DNA of 64,000 bases, from contig LMVO01000046.1 of assembly GCA_002287215.1 (NCBI GenBank), forward strand, positions 1-64,000, read 5' to 3'. Positions within the stretch are counted from its first letter, which is position 1; the number at the start of each line of letters is the position of its first letter. This document shows, in pieces, positions 46,629 to 57,317 of the stretch. The position numbers and the translations under genes were made by a program. This DNA is from Methanocorpusculum parvum (GTDB taxonomy: Archaea; Halobacteriota; Methanomicrobia; Methanomicrobiales; Methanocorpusculaceae). The notes beneath the pieces were generated by a model. That model saw nothing but the letters and a program-made list of their open reading frames with translations. It searched no databases and was not told the DNA's origin.

Positions 46629-48467
46629 ATGCCTTCAATCACCACCGGAAACATCGCCGGGCAGCCGCACTATATTCCAATAACAGCTGAGGAGTTAAAA
46701 ATGACCGGGAAAAACACCCCGGACATCATCCTCGTATCAGCTGACGCCTATGTCGATCATCCGTCATTTGCCGCCGCACTCCTCGGACGAACACTGATCA
46801 ACGCAGGATTCTCCGTTGCGATAATCAGCCAGCCCGACTGGAAAGACCGGGAAGGGACCGACTTCGCACAATTCGGCAGACCAAACCTCTTCTTCGCCAT
46901 CCTTCCCGGAGCCGTTGACCCCATGGTCAGCGCCTATACTCCGGCACTCCGCCGCCGGCACGACGATGCGTATTCGCCCGGAGGAAAACCCACCCGCCCG
47001 GAAAAAACGACCCTCGTTTACACGAATATCCTGCACCGTCTGTTCAAAGACACCCCGATAATCATCGGCGGGATCGAAGCAAGTCTCAGACGCTTCGCTC
47101 ATTACGATTACTGGAGCGACACCGTCAAACAGGGGATGCTTGCCGACGCTCCGGCCTCGCTTCTCGTCTACGGCATGGGCGAACTCCAGCTGATCGAGAT
47201 CGCCTCCCGCCTGAAAAACGGCGAAAGTATCAGAGACATAACAGACATCAGAGGCACCTGCTACACGATGAGCATAGCCGCGTTCCGGGAACATCCGCCG
47301 GCCGGGACCGTACTTCCGGGATATCCTGACGTAGTGAGAAAGGAGATCTATGCTGAAGCATTCAGGACCCAGTACCTCTCGAAAGACACCCTGATCCAGC
47401 CCCACCCAAAGACCGTCATCGTCCAGAACCCGCCTGCAAGGCCGCTTACGACGGAGGAACTCGACATCATTTACGAACTCCCGTACACAAGAAAACAGCA
47501 CCCGGCGTATAAGGAACCGATCCCGGCACTTACCCCGATCCAGTTCTCCGTCACCACCCATCGGGGATGTTTCGGCGCCTGCTCGTTTTGCGCCATCACC
47601 CATCACCAGGGAAAAGAGATCGTCTCGCGAAGCGAGGCTTCGATCCTCAGGGAAGTAGAAAGGATCGCCAAAATGCCCGAGTTTCGGGGAACCGTCTCGG
47701 ACCTTGGAGGACCTTCAGCAAACATGTATGCATCCCATTGTGCAAACTGGGAGAAGAACGGCCCATGCCCCGACAAAAACTGCACGACCTGCCCTTCGCT
47801 CAAAATGGGCACGGAAGAACAGTTATCCCTGCTTAGAAACGTATCGCGGATCCGGAAAGTCAAACATGTTTTCATCAGCTCAGGGGTAAGATACGACCTC
47901 GTTCCAACTACGGAAGACGGGGACAAATACCTGAAAGAGCTGACCGAACGCCACATCTCCGGCCACCTCAAAGTCGCCCCCGAACATATCAGCGACCGGG
48001 TCACCCGGCTGATGAACAAACCGGGAAAAGCGGCCTTCGATGCCTTCTGCAAACGGTTCGATGCTCTGCAGAAGGACAAACCGAAACGTCAGTACCTCGT
48101 TCCGTATCTCATGTCGTCCCACCCCGGGTGCCGGATAGACGACATGGTCACCCTTGCTCTCTATCTCAGAGAAAAAGGTATGTACACCGAACAGGTCCAG
48201 GACTTCACTCCGGTCCCGATGACCCTTTCGACGGCGATGTACTACACCGGACTCGATCCCCTGACCGGCAAAAAAGTCCATGTCCCTCTCGGCGATGAGA
48301 AAAGGATCCAGAGAGCCCTTCTTCAGTGGAAGGATCCAAAACAGTATGATTATGTCGTCTCCGGCCTTTTGAAGGCCGGAAGAAGTGACCTGATCGGGGA
48401 TCTCGTGCCGAACAAAGGTCTGCCCCCGGTGAAAAAATCCGGCAGTTCGAAAAAAAGAAGAGTCTAA
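46629..48467 (+). CDS. YgiQ-family radical SAM protein
   Basis: A 612-residue protein of the YgiQ family. An N-terminal cobalamin-like region (DIILVSADAYVDHPSFAAALLG), then the radical SAM cluster motif CFGACSFCAIT near residue 316, and a C-terminal domain with YTEQVQDFTPVPMTLSTAMY. A cysteine set CPDKNCTTC is near 377. It may modify rRNA, tRNA or protein; the substrate is unknown. It overlaps the convergent antiporter end by 4 bases. Confidence 0.9.
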   Translation: MPSITTGNIAGQPHYIPITAEELKMTGKNTPDIILVSADAYVDHPSFAAALLGRTLINAGFSVAIISQPDWKDREGTDFAQFGRPNLFFAILPGAVDPMVSAYTPALRRRHDDAYSPGGKPTRPEKTTLVYTNILHRLFKDTPIIIGGIEASLRRFAHYDYWSDTVKQGMLADAPASLLVYGMGELQLIEIASRLKNGESIRDITDIRGTCYTMSIAAFREHPPAGTVLPGYPDVVRKEIYAEAFRTQYLSKDTLIQPHPKTVIVQNPPARPLTTEELDIIYELPYTRKQHPAYKEPIPALTPIQFSVTTHRGCFGACSFCAITHHQGKEIVSRSEASILREVERIAKMPEFRGTVSDLGGPSANMYASHCANWEKNGPCPDKNCTTCPSLKMGTEEQLSLLRNVSRIRKVKHVFISSGVRYDLVPTTEDGDKYLKELTERHISGHLKVAPEHISDRVTRLMNKPGKAAFDAFCKRFDALQKDKPKRQYLVPYLMSSHPGCRIDDMVTLALYLREKGMYTEQVQDFTPVPMTLSTAMYYTGLDPLTGKKVHVPLGDEKRIQRALLQWKDPKQYDYVVSGLLKAGRSDLIGDLVPNKGLPPVKKSGSSKKRRV

Positions 48468-49729
48468 CTCTCTGCTTCCTGCTCACATACAACGGACTTC
48501 GGCTTCTCGCCTCGGAAAAAGAAGCCTTTGTAAACCAGCGGAACGATCACGGTCGTTACAAGAGCTATCACCACGATCGCGATAAACAGCTCGTTTCCTA
48601 ACTGAAGGAGATGTTCGGCTTCGGCCGGATCTACGGCTTTTGCCGCCATCTTCTCAAAATGATTCAGAGCAATAAGACCGACGATCATCGCGACTTCTCC
48701 CCGGGGATTCATCCCAAATCCGATAACAGCCGAGTCCTTCCAGCTCATCCCCATGAGTTTTGCAGGGATACCGCAGCCGATAACTTTCGTGATAACGGCG
48801 ACGATCGTCAGGATCACGATGAACAGGACCATATCCTGGGTTAGATACCGCAGATCGGCGATGATACCAAGGGACACGAAGAAGATCGCCGCGAAGATGA
48901 TATACAGATACTCGGCGCCGAGTTTGATGTCCATACTATGTTTCAGACTCACTTTGTTTACGCAGATGCCGGCAAGAAATGCGCCGACGATAGCGGATAT
49001 CCCCACCATTTCAGCCATCATTGCATAGAAAAAGGCGATCATCATAGCAAAGATGAACACAAACTCCGGGAACTGCCGGGCGATCTTGGTCCCGTCCATT
49101 TTGGTAATGAGTTTGGGGATGAACTTGACACCAAGGACTGCAGCGATTATGACGAAGGCAAACGCTTTGATGACCGTCAGGCCGACCGAGACCGGGATCA
49201 GTTCTCCGGTCGCCGCAAGATCGACACAGATCGAGAGCACGATCAAACTTAAGATATCGTCGATGACCGCAGCGCCGATGATCGCTTTGGCAAACGGCTG
49301 ATGGAGTTTGCCCATCTCCCGCAGAACATTGGCGGTGATCGCGATACTGGTCGCAGTCAGAGCGGTTCCGATAAAGATGGCGCTGTAAAAGTCCATGCCG
49401 AAGAAGACTGCGGTGATGTACCCCCCGATCCAGGGGACGATGACACCCAAAAGAGCGATAACGATATATTTCCAGTTGGTGATGTCGCGCAGTTCAAACT
49501 CAAATCCGATAACAAACAGCAGGATAATAGCGCCAAGACCGGCGAGACTCTGGACGAAATCCGTGTAAGTAATCAGTCCGAGAACACTCGGCCCGACGAT
49601 CAGACCCACCAGGATCTCGCCGATGACCGCGGACTGGTGTATCCGTGTCGCGAGAAGATATCCTCCCAATGCCACGAATAACAGCAGGCTCATCTGAAAT
49701 TCGATGGTGGATACGAGTTCTTCCAACAT
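48464..49729 (-). CDS. Cation:proton antiporter (CPA2 family)
   Basis: A 421-residue membrane protein with about twelve spans. The pair of aspartates in AAVIDDILSLIVLS near residue 158 is the ion-binding site of the NapA/KefB type, and GMNPRGEVAMIVGLIAL near 337 is the crossed unwound helix. It exchanges Na+ or K+ for H+ in ion balance. No regulatory TrkA domain follows. Which cation is not shown. Confidence 0.9.
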   Translation of the reverse strand: MLEELVSTIEFQMSLLLFVALGGYLLATRIHQSAVIGEILVGLIVGPSVLGLITYTDFVQSLAGLGAIILLFVIGFEFELRDITNWKYIVIALLGVIVPWIGGYITAVFFGMDFYSAIFIGTALTATSIAITANVLREMGKLHQPFAKAIIGAAVIDDILSLIVLSICVDLAATGELIPVSVGLTVIKAFAFVIIAAVLGVKFIPKLITKMDGTKIARQFPEFVFIFAMMIAFFYAMMAEMVGISAIVGAFLAGICVNKVSLKHSMDIKLGAEYLYIIFAAIFFVSLGIIADLRYLTQDMVLFIVILTIVAVITKVIGCGIPAKLMGMSWKDSAVIGFGMNPRGEVAMIVGLIALNHFEKMAAKAVDPAEAEHLLQLGNELFIAIVVIALVTTVIVPLVYKGFFFRGEKPKSVVCEQEAES

Positions 49730-49786
49730 AAGTATCTTGATTTAGGTTGTGCTACTAAAAAGAATTTCTCTTGTATGTCCGCAGTC

Positions 49787-50404
49787 TCAGTACTCGGGAT
49801 CCTGTTTTGCCGGACAGTAGTTACACAGCGCCAGGGGAAGGTCCTTTTCCCGGTCGCGGATCGGGCAGTACACAATGTCTCCCTCCTGACGGATCCGGAG
49901 GCCCCCCGGAAACGGCATGCCGATCGGATGACCGCAGCCTCCTTTTACGAACATGACGTAGGCAAATACCAGACGGTAGAAGAATTTTGCGAGAGGGTGA
50001 TCCTGGGGAGGCAGGATATTTTCCGAGCGGGCCGCGTCCTGAAAGCAGTGTTCGGGAACAGGCTCCCAGTATTTTTTCCAGAGACCGAGATCCGGAAGCG
50101 GACCTGAGCAGACGATCCCGGGTCTGTACTCCTGCATGAATGCATGGTACTGATCGAAGAGGTCCATACAGTACGGTTTGTACAGCCGGCGGTACGGATC
50201 CGGGAGTCGATCGACCTCACGTTTCAGATAGCCGCCGATGTACTGCAGATCAAAAACCGTGTAGGCCGATAATGCCCTGCCGATTATTTCTGCGGCCGCC
50301 TGATTTGTCTCTGCAGAAAGAAGAGCCGTGACCGTATCTTCAATAAAGGTCCGGGAGGAGGAGGCGGAACGTGAAAAGATGTCCATTGAAAGATTATCAT
50401 ACAT
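49787..50404 (-). CDS. DUF2115 protein with C-terminal cysteines
   Basis: About 205 residues of the DUF2115 (UPF0305) family found in methanogens. The C-terminal end CPIRDREKDLPLALCNYCP holds three cysteines, and GGCGHPIGMPFPGGL adds one, so it may bind a metal or iron-sulfur cluster. The frame begins with TTG at 50413; ATG at 50404 with AGGA upstream is preferred. Function unknown. Confidence 0.85.
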   Translation of the reverse strand: MYDNLSMDIFSRSASSSRTFIEDTVTALLSAETNQAAAEIIGRALSAYTVFDLQYIGGYLKREVDRLPDPYRRLYKPYCMDLFDQYHAFMQEYRPGIVCSGPLPDLGLWKKYWEPVPEHCFQDAARSENILPPQDHPLAKFFYRLVFAYVMFVKGGCGHPIGMPFPGGLRIRQEGDIVYCPIRDREKDLPLALCNYCPAKQDPEY

Positions 50405-50485
50405 TGGCTTCAAATCCTATTAATTTTCTGGGCTGGAAAACAGCACATGTTTATATTCCGGGGAGACGAATACAGTGTACTTTTC

Positions 50486-51457
50486 ATGGACATATTCTAC
50501 GCCGTAGTGGTGATCATCGGCCTTGTTGCCTTCGAAACCGTTGCCAGCATAGATAATGCCATCATTAATGCGGATATTTTATCGACGATGAAGGCCTGGG
50601 CGCGGCGCTGGTTCCTTACCTGGGGTCTTATCATCGCGGTCTTTGGTGTCCGCGGTATTCTGCCCTGGGCAATTATATGGGCATCGGCTCCCTCGCTTGG
50701 TCCGATCGGAGCTCTTACCGCGACTTTTTCCGGCGATGAGGCGGCGGCGCTCGCGATGGAACATAGTGCCCCGTTCCTTCTTCTCGCAGGCGGAGTGTTC
50801 ATGGTGTTTTTGTTTCTGCACTGGTTTATGGCAGAGCAGAAGAACTGTATCGTGCCCGGAGAACTGGCTTTTTCCAGAACCGGTCCCTGGTTCTATGCGG
50901 TGGCCGCACTTATTCTTCTGGGGCTTGTCTACTTCGCCGTACAGATCAATCCGTTCCTCGCCGTCGCGGCGGTCGCGGGTTCGGCAATCTTTTTCGTGAT
51001 GCAGGGATTCCGTCTGTTTGCGGATGCGAAAACGCTGGAGCTTGAGAAAGGAACGGGCGATCCGGAATCGGCGAGCCATAAATCCCAGATCAGTAAACTG
51101 ATGCTTCTGGAAGTGATCGATGCGACGTTTTCGATAGACGGGGTCGTCGGCGCATTCGCGTTCACGATGTCGGTTCCTCTGATCCTGATCGGTAACGGTA
51201 TCGGGGCATTGGTGGTCCGTGAACTGACGATCAGAAATATCGACAGTATCCGAAAATATGCGTATCTGAAAAACGGGGCGATGTACTCGATCCTTTGTCT
51301 GGGTCTGATCATGTGCTCGGAAGGATTCGGTCTGGAACTGCCGATCTGGATCGCGCCGATCATTACCGTGACGATCGTTACGACCTTCTTTATTCTTTCT
51401 CTGCGCAGGATCCGGAGACATGACTACGGAACCTGCCCGGCGCCGAGAAAAGAGTAA
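50486..51457 (+). CDS. DUF475/TerC-like membrane protein
   Basis: A membrane protein of the DUF475 family, related to TerC (metal or tellurium resistance). Nine or so spans; the acidic motif FETVASIDNAIINADIL lies near the start and EVIDATFSIDGVVGAF near residue 205, both typical. The frame opens at 50447, but a TATA box GTTTATATT overlaps that ATG (50449-50457); the ATG at 50486 gives a leader of a few bases and the family start MDIFYAVVVIIGL. Confidence 0.85.
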   Translation: MDIFYAVVVIIGLVAFETVASIDNAIINADILSTMKAWARRWFLTWGLIIAVFGVRGILPWAIIWASAPSLGPIGALTATFSGDEAAALAMEHSAPFLLLAGGVFMVFLFLHWFMAEQKNCIVPGELAFSRTGPWFYAVAALILLGLVYFAVQINPFLAVAAVAGSAIFFVMQGFRLFADAKTLELEKGTGDPESASHKSQISKLMLLEVIDATFSIDGVVGAFAFTMSVPLILIGNGIGALVVRELTIRNIDSIRKYAYLKNGAMYSILCLGLIMCSEGFGLELPIWIAPIITVTIVTTFFILSLRRIRRHDYGTCPAPRKE

Positions 51458-51471
51458 CTATTTTTTAGAGA

Positions 51472-51510
51472 GGATTTCCGTGGTGTTATCCTCAATCCAA
51501 TTCGGAAGGG
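51472..51510 (+). repeat. Degenerate copy of the GGASTTACG repeat end
   Basis: GGATTTCCGTGGTGTTATCC followed by TCAATCCAATTCGG matches the start of the elements at 57318 and 63014. Only one end is evident, directly behind the T-tract after the DUF475 stop. The rest of the gap to 51677 holds no gene; ACGTCACATACGTTACGT near 51544-51561 is a further dyad. Confidence 0.55.
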
Positions 51511-51677
51511 AGAGTGCCCGGTTTGAATAGTATATACTCATACGTCACATACGTTACGTGAAGTTCACGCAGACCGCGTAAACATCAAAAATCCAGTCTC
51601 ATATCTCCCTCAAAATCAAAAAAGAAGACCGGGAATTGTTTACGCACGATCCGTAATCACCATCCACTCACGGCAGC

Positions 51678-52280
51678 TCAGCGTTTTCTGCAGACGATCG
51701 CCGCGTGATCCTTGTGATACGGATCGAGCCAGACGCTTTTTTCCACGAGATACCCGCCTGCCGTCAGTTCCTCACACGTATCGGCAAACACCTCATCCGC
51801 GGACTTTCTGATATCCACGCTCCGGGTCTTCAGCATCAGAATGAGACGGCCGCCGGACTTTACAAACGGCAGATGCTTCACCGCGATCCCCGCCTGATCG
51901 GGCTGGGCGACATCCTGATACAGCAGATCCGCCGGCTCAAGGAGAGCGGCGTACCGGACAGGCCTGGTCGCATCCGCGTAGATCGGAACGATGTTCTTAC
52001 GTTTCTTCGCGACCGCGAGAAGATCCTCCATCGGGCGGGGGGCAAACTCTACTGCGTATACAGACTCAACATAGTCGGCAACATGGGAAACGGTCGTGCC
52101 GTTCGCGGCCCCGAGATACAAAACGACCTCGTCCTTTCCAAGGGCGGTCATTTTATCCAGATACCAGAGGGCGGCAAGTTTGCTCCGGTAGGGATCCCAG
52201 ACACGGAAGTTTCCAAGCATCCGCTCATTATACACCCCTCCTTGGCCTTCCGAGACGAGCGTTCCTTTTATGTCGATCAT
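51678..52280 (-). CDS. flpA: Fibrillarin-like rRNA/tRNA 2'-O-methyltransferase
   Basis: The methyltransferase of archaeal box C/D ribonucleoprotein. 200 residues; the SAM region VVLYLGAANGTTVSHVADYV near 73 and ADLLYQDVAQPDQAGI near 131 are clear. The ATG overlaps the stop of nop5 in ATGA, the usual archaeal pair. Start MIDIKGTLVSEGQGG. Confidence 0.95.
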   Translation of the reverse strand: MIDIKGTLVSEGQGGVYNERMLGNFRVWDPYRSKLAALWYLDKMTALGKDEVVLYLGAANGTTVSHVADYVESVYAVEFAPRPMEDLLAVAKKRKNIVPIYADATRPVRYAALLEPADLLYQDVAQPDQAGIAVKHLPFVKSGGRLILMLKTRSVDIRKSADEVFADTCEELTAGGYLVEKSVWLDPYHKDHAAIVCRKR

Positions 52281-53110
52281 AACTCCCCTCCAAAAATTTT
52301 ATCGATCTTTGCATTCGCCTGCTCGACAAATGCAGCATCCAGTTCGCCGCGGTAAAGATCCAGGCGGGCGGCGATCGCAAGTTTCGCCGCAAGCTGACGG
52401 GCAACTTTTCCGCGAACCTCCTTGTTCGCATTATGGACCCGGCGGTGCTGAAAAATGATCCCGTGTTTCGGCGAAGACGAGCCCGTTCTGATATGGGAAA
52501 AAAGGGCCGACTCGGCGCCGATCACCTGGATGGAGGAACCCGGCAGTTTTGCCGCCGCGTCAAGACCGCCGACACGGGAGATCAGACGGGCGGCAACAAG
52601 GCCGCCGACAAGGGCGCTCATGTTCGGGATCACGCTCACCGCCTCACGAGAAACTTCCTTCATCAGATCGGTCCTGACCCCGGAAAGGGAGAGTATCTCC
52701 CGTGCCACCCGTTTTAACGAGGGACTGCCGGACTTCGCGATCTTCTGCACGAGACGGGGACCGTTTGCCCGGGTATATTTATGGGAAGTCCCGGGCGTTA
52801 TTGCCGCATGCCAGTCGGTCACCCGTTCCGTTAAGAGGTTGATGACCTCATCCATCTCGTCAAGCGTTCTGACCATCTGAAGAAGAGCCGCATCCTTTGT
52901 ATCAAGATCCGCGGCGATCCCTTTCACCGCAAGGAAAACGGCGACCTCTCTGACCGCCCGCAGGTATTCTTCTCTGGTGGTGATCAGGCCGGCCTCCCGG
53001 AGATCCTCCCAGTTGCAGAGAACGGACGGTATCGCGGCAGTATTCAGTATCCGTTCTTCACATTGCGCCGGATCTGTCGATAGATTTCCGGCCTCCCCAT
53101 ACCAGTGCAT
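52277..53110 (-). CDS. nop5: Nop5/Nop56-type C/D RNP protein, short form
   Basis: Nop5 bridges fibrillarin and the L7Ae-bound guide RNA. 277 residues, short compared with the 370-400 of many archaea; the coiled-coil (LQMVRTLDEMDEVINLLTER) and the Nop domain (LPGSSIQVIGAESALFSHIR, SSPKHGIIFQH) are full, while the fibrillarin-binding N-terminal domain is small. A short form is known in some Euryarchaeota. Overlaps flpA by 4 bases. Confidence 0.93.
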   Translation of the reverse strand: MHWYGEAGNLSTDPAQCEERILNTAAIPSVLCNWEDLREAGLITTREEYLRAVREVAVFLAVKGIAADLDTKDAALLQMVRTLDEMDEVINLLTERVTDWHAAITPGTSHKYTRANGPRLVQKIAKSGSPSLKRVAREILSLSGVRTDLMKEVSREAVSVIPNMSALVGGLVAARLISRVGGLDAAAKLPGSSIQVIGAESALFSHIRTGSSSPKHGIIFQHRRVHNANKEVRGKVARQLAAKLAIAARLDLYRGELDAAFVEQANAKIDKIFGGEL

Positions 53111-53129
53111 ATACTAATGTGGGCGGTTT

Positions 53130-53262
53130 TGGGGGATATAGATAGCGTGAAAGCGACGCGGTCGCAAGTTTCCTTCGAAAACCTGGTCGCAAGGCAAAGC
53201 CTTGCTCAGCTAAGGGCGTCGACTTCGTCGCCACCCCGCCGAAAAACCAACCATAACAATTA
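53130..53262. repeat. Small hairpin modules of the dispersed repeat family
   Basis: AAGGCAAAGCCTT, CAGCTAAG, and GGCGTCGACTTCGTCGCC occur in a row, the same kind of short hairpins as in 63-64 kb. The block ends in GAAAAACCAACCA, as do parts of the larger elements. No gene. Confidence 0.5.
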
Positions 53263-53288
53263 ACACAAACCCCTCTCAATAGTACATC

Positions 53289-54218
53289 ATGCTCAATAGA
53301 TACAAAGGATGTCTCATCGGAGCTATCCTTGGTGACGCTCTCGGCATGCCGCACGAGACGACCACCGCACATTTTTCAACAGAGCCGGCCTTTGGAAAGG
53401 CGCACAAAGGTCACCCGAATCATGATCTCCTCCCGGGTCAGTACACAGACGACGGTCAGCTGATCCTGATCGCGTCCCGGATCCTCGCACAAGGCGCATG
53501 GAACAATACCGAATATGCAAAAGAGCTTCTCCGAACCTATACGATGCAGAAGTTCAGATACCCTGACGGGACCACGTTTGCCGCATGCAAAAAGATGGAA
53601 AAAACCGGGGAACTCACCGGATCAGGGATCTACTCGGACAGCACAGGATGCATGGGACTCGCGATCCCCTTTGCCCTCGCGTTCAGGGACCGAAAGGAGA
53701 TGGCAAAGGAACTTTTGTCCGCCTGCATGGTGACCCACACCCACCCGGGAGTCCACGCGGCCGTGATCGGATACGCCCTTCTTTTGAACACCCTTCTTGA
53801 AACGAGCGATGTTGAAGCGGCATTTTCAGCACTCCGGACCGCGGCGGAAAATATGGATCCGATGCTTGCTGGAAAGATCGCGAATGGAGCCAGGATCGAA
53901 CAGACCGGCATGCCCGCAAAGGATGCAGTCAGCATAATCGGAAACTCCTCGTCGGTTTATCAGACGCTTCCCCTCGCGGTTTTCTTCTGCAGACGCTATT
54001 TTGTTCCGCGTGAGCTGCTTGGGATATCCTCCGCCTGCGGCGGGAACGCCGACACGGTCTCACTCTTATGCGGAGCGTTTTCCGGGGCCAGATTCGGGAT
54101 ATCGTCCCTTCCTGAGGAGCTGATCCCGGCATTGGAACGGGCAGGGATCTTTGCGGATCTGGCAGAAAAACTCATGGACCGTGAAGTCAAAATCCCGGAG
54201 GAAGAGTCCGGGGAATAA
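53289..54218 (+). CDS. ADP-ribosylglycohydrolase family protein
   Basis: A 309-residue DraG-like hydrolase that removes ADP-ribose from proteins. Mg-binding motifs: GAILGDALGMPHE near residue 10, YTDDGQLILIASRIL near 54, HTHPGVHAA near 151, and ACGGNADTVSLLCGAFSGA near 251. All acidic residues are in place. Whether it acts on nitrogenase reductase or another target is unknown. No partner transferase lies next to it. Confidence 0.9.
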   Translation: MLNRYKGCLIGAILGDALGMPHETTTAHFSTEPAFGKAHKGHPNHDLLPGQYTDDGQLILIASRILAQGAWNNTEYAKELLRTYTMQKFRYPDGTTFAACKKMEKTGELTGSGIYSDSTGCMGLAIPFALAFRDRKEMAKELLSACMVTHTHPGVHAAVIGYALLLNTLLETSDVEAAFSALRTAAENMDPMLAGKIANGARIEQTGMPAKDAVSIIGNSSSVYQTLPLAVFFCRRYFVPRELLGISSACGGNADTVSLLCGAFSGARFGISSLPEELIPALERAGIFADLAEKLMDREVKIPEEESGE

Positions 54219-54253
54219 CATCTTTAAACTAGTTGTAAACCAATAATTTACGT

Positions 54254-55246
54254 ATGGATATAGCGATTATCGGAGCATCCGGTTATGCCGGGGGCGACCT
54301 CATCAGACTGCTGCTGACGCACAAGGAAGCAGACATAGTCTGTGCCACGTCACGCAAGCTGGCAGGCACCCCGGTAACCAAAGATCACATCCACCTGAAA
54401 AATCTCATCGACCTCGAGTACTCAAATCCTGATATCGAAAAGATCGATGCGGATTTTGCGTTCCTCGCGGTCCCTCATACGGCTGCCATGCAGTATGCCG
54501 GCAAACTGAAAGAGTGCGGCATCAAAACCGTCGATTTCTCCGCGGATTACCGTCTGCCAAGAGAGATCTATGAAAAAACCTACGGAGTGAAACACTCGGA
54601 TTACTTCAAAGCACCCTACGGTATCCCTGAACTTCACCGAAAAGATGTGAAAAATGCAGACTTTGTCGCAAACCCGGGCTGTTTCCCGACCGGAGCGACC
54701 CTTGCGGCAGCTCCGGTAGCAAAACTCGCCCACACGATAATTTACGATTCAAAGAGCGGGGTTTCCGGAGCGGGCGACTCGATCTCGGAGACCACCCACT
54801 TCCCAAACGTTGCAGAAAACATCCTTCCCTATAAAATAACGGCCCACAGACATCTGCCGGAGATGCGTCAGGAAGCGGCGTTCCTGGAATCGAAAGCAAA
54901 CGTCTACTTCACCCCCCACCTCCTCCCGGCGATCAGGGGGATCATAACGACCGCACATATTCTCTTCAACGAGCCAATGGAGCTGGAAATGATACAGAAA
55001 CTCTATCAGGACTTCTACAAAAACGAACATTTCGTCAGGCTGCAGCCGGCAAAACTCGGCGGGGTCAGAGGGTCGAACTTCTGCGACATCAACTTCGAGC
55101 TGGAAAATGACGGAACAAGACTCGTGGCCGTTTCGGCGATCGACAACCTTGTGAAGGGAGCCGCAGGTCAGGCGGTCCAGAACATGAACATCATGTGCGG
55201 ATTCGATGAAGCCGAAGGTCTCAGAATGCCGGGGATGTTCCCATGA
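54254..55246 (+). CDS. argC: N-acetyl-gamma-glutamyl-phosphate reductase
   Basis: Arginine pathway step 3, NADPH-dependent. 330 residues; [17 protein letters not shown] at the start, the catalytic Cys in [13 protein letters not shown] near residue 142 and the [10 protein letters not shown] segment near 198. It overlaps argJ by 4 bases in argCJB. Confidence 0.96.
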   Translation: MDIAIIGASGYAGGDLIRLLLTHKEADIVCATSRKLAGTPVTKDHIHLKNLIDLEYSNPDIEKIDADFAFLAVPHTAAMQYAGKLKECGIKTVDFSADYRLPREIYEKTYGVKHSDYFKAPYGIPELHRKDVKNADFVANPGCFPTGATLAAAPVAKLAHTIIYDSKSGVSGAGDSISETTHFPNVAENILPYKITAHRHLPEMRQEAAFLESKANVYFTPHLLPAIRGIITTAHILFNEPMELEMIQKLYQDFYKNEHFVRLQPAKLGGVRGSNFCDINFELENDGTRLVAVSAIDNLVKGAAGQAVQNMNIMCGFDEAEGLRMPGMFP

Positions 55247-56406
55247 CGCAGGATTTTCGAAGCATCTGCGCTGTTGAGGGAGTTACCGCGGGCGGTATGA
55301 AAGAAGGGAAGTTCGGACTTGCCCTCATCCAGGCTTCCGGAACCGGGGCCGCGGTCTTCACGAAAAACAAGGTCCGCGCTCCGGTCGTCAATCTGATGGC
55401 CGAGCGGACCAAACGCGGAAAACTCGCTGGGGTCATCGTGAACTCCGGATGCGCCAATGCATATACCGGAAAGCAGGGCTTTTCCGATGCGGAAAAAATG
55501 GCCGCGATCGGAGCTGAGGTCCTTGGGATCAGCGAACTCGAGTGCGGGGTCGCAAGTACCGGAGTTATCGGACGATATCTCGATCTTGACCTGATCAGAC
55601 GGCAGGCCGGACAGGTCGCAGGCCAACTCGCTCACTCCCCCGAAGCGGAAACGGCGGCGGCAAAGGCGATCATGACGACCGATACGAAAGAAAAGCACGC
55701 GATCGTGCGCCGCGAAGGGTTCACGGTCGCCGGTATCTGCAAAGGCTCCGGTATGATCGCGCCGAACATGGGAACGATGCTTTCGTTCGTCTACACCGAT
55801 GCGGAGATCCCGGCAAAACAGCTTCAGGACGCTTTGAAATCCGCAGTGAAACGGAGTCTGAACAGAGTCGTCGTGGACGGGGATGAAAGCACAAACGACT
55901 CGCTCTTCTGTACAGCGACCGGCGAAGCGGGACATGTGCCGGCCGCAGAGTTTTCCAGAGCTCTCGAGACGGTCTGCATCAGTCTTGCAAAGCAGATCGC
56001 GGCGGACGGCGAGGGCGCGACGAAGATGCTGGAGGTCAAGGTGTTTGGCTGCAAACGCGAACGCGACGCGGAGAGAATAGCAAAAACGGTCATCACTTCA
56101 CCTCTCGTGAAAAGCGCGGTCTACGGGGAAGATCCGAACTGGGGCAGAGTTGTCTGCGCAGCAGGATATTCCGGCGTAGAGTTCACGGTCGAAGAGCTTT
56201 CTCTTTCGATCGGCGAAGGGGAGAGCGAGACCCAGTTAGTGAAAAACGGCGTCATCGTGGCAGACCTTGTACGGGCAAAAGCCGCGATGGCAGGCGACCA
56301 TGTGGTGTTCACTCTGATGCTGGAGTCGGGAAACAAACAGGCAACCGCGTGGGGCTGCGACCTCACGGAAAAATACGTAGAGATCAACGGGAAGTATACA
56401 ACATGA
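55243..56406 (+). CDS. argJ: Glutamate N-acetyltransferase/ornithine acetyltransferase
   Basis: ArgJ moves acetyl from N-acetylornithine to glutamate. 387 residues; the self-cleavage site [20 protein letters not shown] near residue 164 has the Thr nucleophile, and [15 protein letters not shown] is near 295. A complete cyclic route needs argB and argC (here) and argD (not here). It overlaps argB by 4 bases. Confidence 0.96.
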   Translation: MTQDFRSICAVEGVTAGGMKEGKFGLALIQASGTGAAVFTKNKVRAPVVNLMAERTKRGKLAGVIVNSGCANAYTGKQGFSDAEKMAAIGAEVLGISELECGVASTGVIGRYLDLDLIRRQAGQVAGQLAHSPEAETAAAKAIMTTDTKEKHAIVRREGFTVAGICKGSGMIAPNMGTMLSFVYTDAEIPAKQLQDALKSAVKRSLNRVVVDGDESTNDSLFCTATGEAGHVPAAEFSRALETVCISLAKQIAADGEGATKMLEVKVFGCKRERDAERIAKTVITSPLVKSAVYGEDPNWGRVVCAAGYSGVEFTVEELSLSIGEGESETQLVKNGVIVADLVRAKAAMAGDHVVFTLMLESGNKQATAWGCDLTEKYVEINGKYTT

Positions 56407-57290
56407 ACAATAGACAAAGTGTGCTAATGGAGGCACTTCCGTACATCCGGAAGTTCCACAAAAAAACGATCGTGATCAAACTCGGCGGACATGCCATGGT
56501 CGATTCGGCCATCATGAACTCGGTCGTTCAGGACGCGGTCCTTCTCCACTATGTGGGGATGCGTGTGGTCCTTGTCCACGGCGGCGGACCGGAGATCACG
56601 CTGAAGATGAAGGCTCTTGGGAAAGAAGCGAGATTTGTCGGCGGCCTTCGCGTGACGGATGAAGAAACGCTCGAGATCGCCCAGATGGTTCTTGCCGGAA
56701 AGATCAGCAATATGATCGTTTCGATGATCGCAAAGAACGGCGCAAAAGGTGTCGGCATCTCCGGAAACGACGGAGGTCTTGTCATTGCAGAAAAGATGCC
56801 TCTCAGAAAGATGATGGTCGGTGATGAGGAGGTCGAGGTGGATCTCGGCTTTGTCGGAGATGTAAAGGAGATCAATTCGAACCTTCTTGAGACGCTGCTG
56901 GATGCGGGATATATCCCGGTGATCTCGCCGCTCGCTCTCGACCGGAAAGGAAACGACTTAAACATCAATGCCGATACGATGGCAGGCGAGATCGCGGTCG
57001 CATTAAAGGCGTTCAAACTGATTTCCCTGACGGATGTGGACGGTGTGATGAACAAGGACCGGACCGAGATCTTCCACAGACTCACCCTGAAAAATGTGGA
57101 TGCCCTGATGTCGGACGGGACGATCTCCGGCGGGATGATCCCGAAACTTGAGGCAAGCGTGAACGCGGTCCGCCATGGAGTGGAAGGGGCGCATATCCTG
57201 AACGGGAACTCCGAGCACAATCTGCTTCTGGAACTGTTCACCAATGACGGCGTCGGAACGATGATCACGGCCTCGATGATCTCATTATAA
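56403..57290 (+). CDS. argB: Acetylglutamate kinase
   Basis: Phosphorylates N-acetylglutamate. About 295 residues from [18 protein letters not shown]; the glycine-rich [13 protein letters not shown] and [15 protein letters not shown] stretches, [12 protein letters not shown] and the [14 protein letters not shown] segment are all present. The open frame starts earlier at 56349. A T-tract and the 107-bp repeat follow. Confidence 0.96.
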   Translation: MNNRQSVLMEALPYIRKFHKKTIVIKLGGHAMVDSAIMNSVVQDAVLLHYVGMRVVLVHGGGPEITLKMKALGKEARFVGGLRVTDEETLEIAQMVLAGKISNMIVSMIAKNGAKGVGISGNDGGLVIAEKMPLRKMMVGDEEVEVDLGFVGDVKEINSNLLETLLDAGYIPVISPLALDRKGNDLNINADTMAGEIAVALKAFKLISLTDVDGVMNKDRTEIFHRLTLKNVDALMSDGTISGGMIPKLEASVNAVRHGVEGAHILNGNSEHNLLLELFTNDGVGTMITASMISL

Positions 57291-57317
57291 CCTGTCATCA
57301 ATCTTTTTTTTTAGATA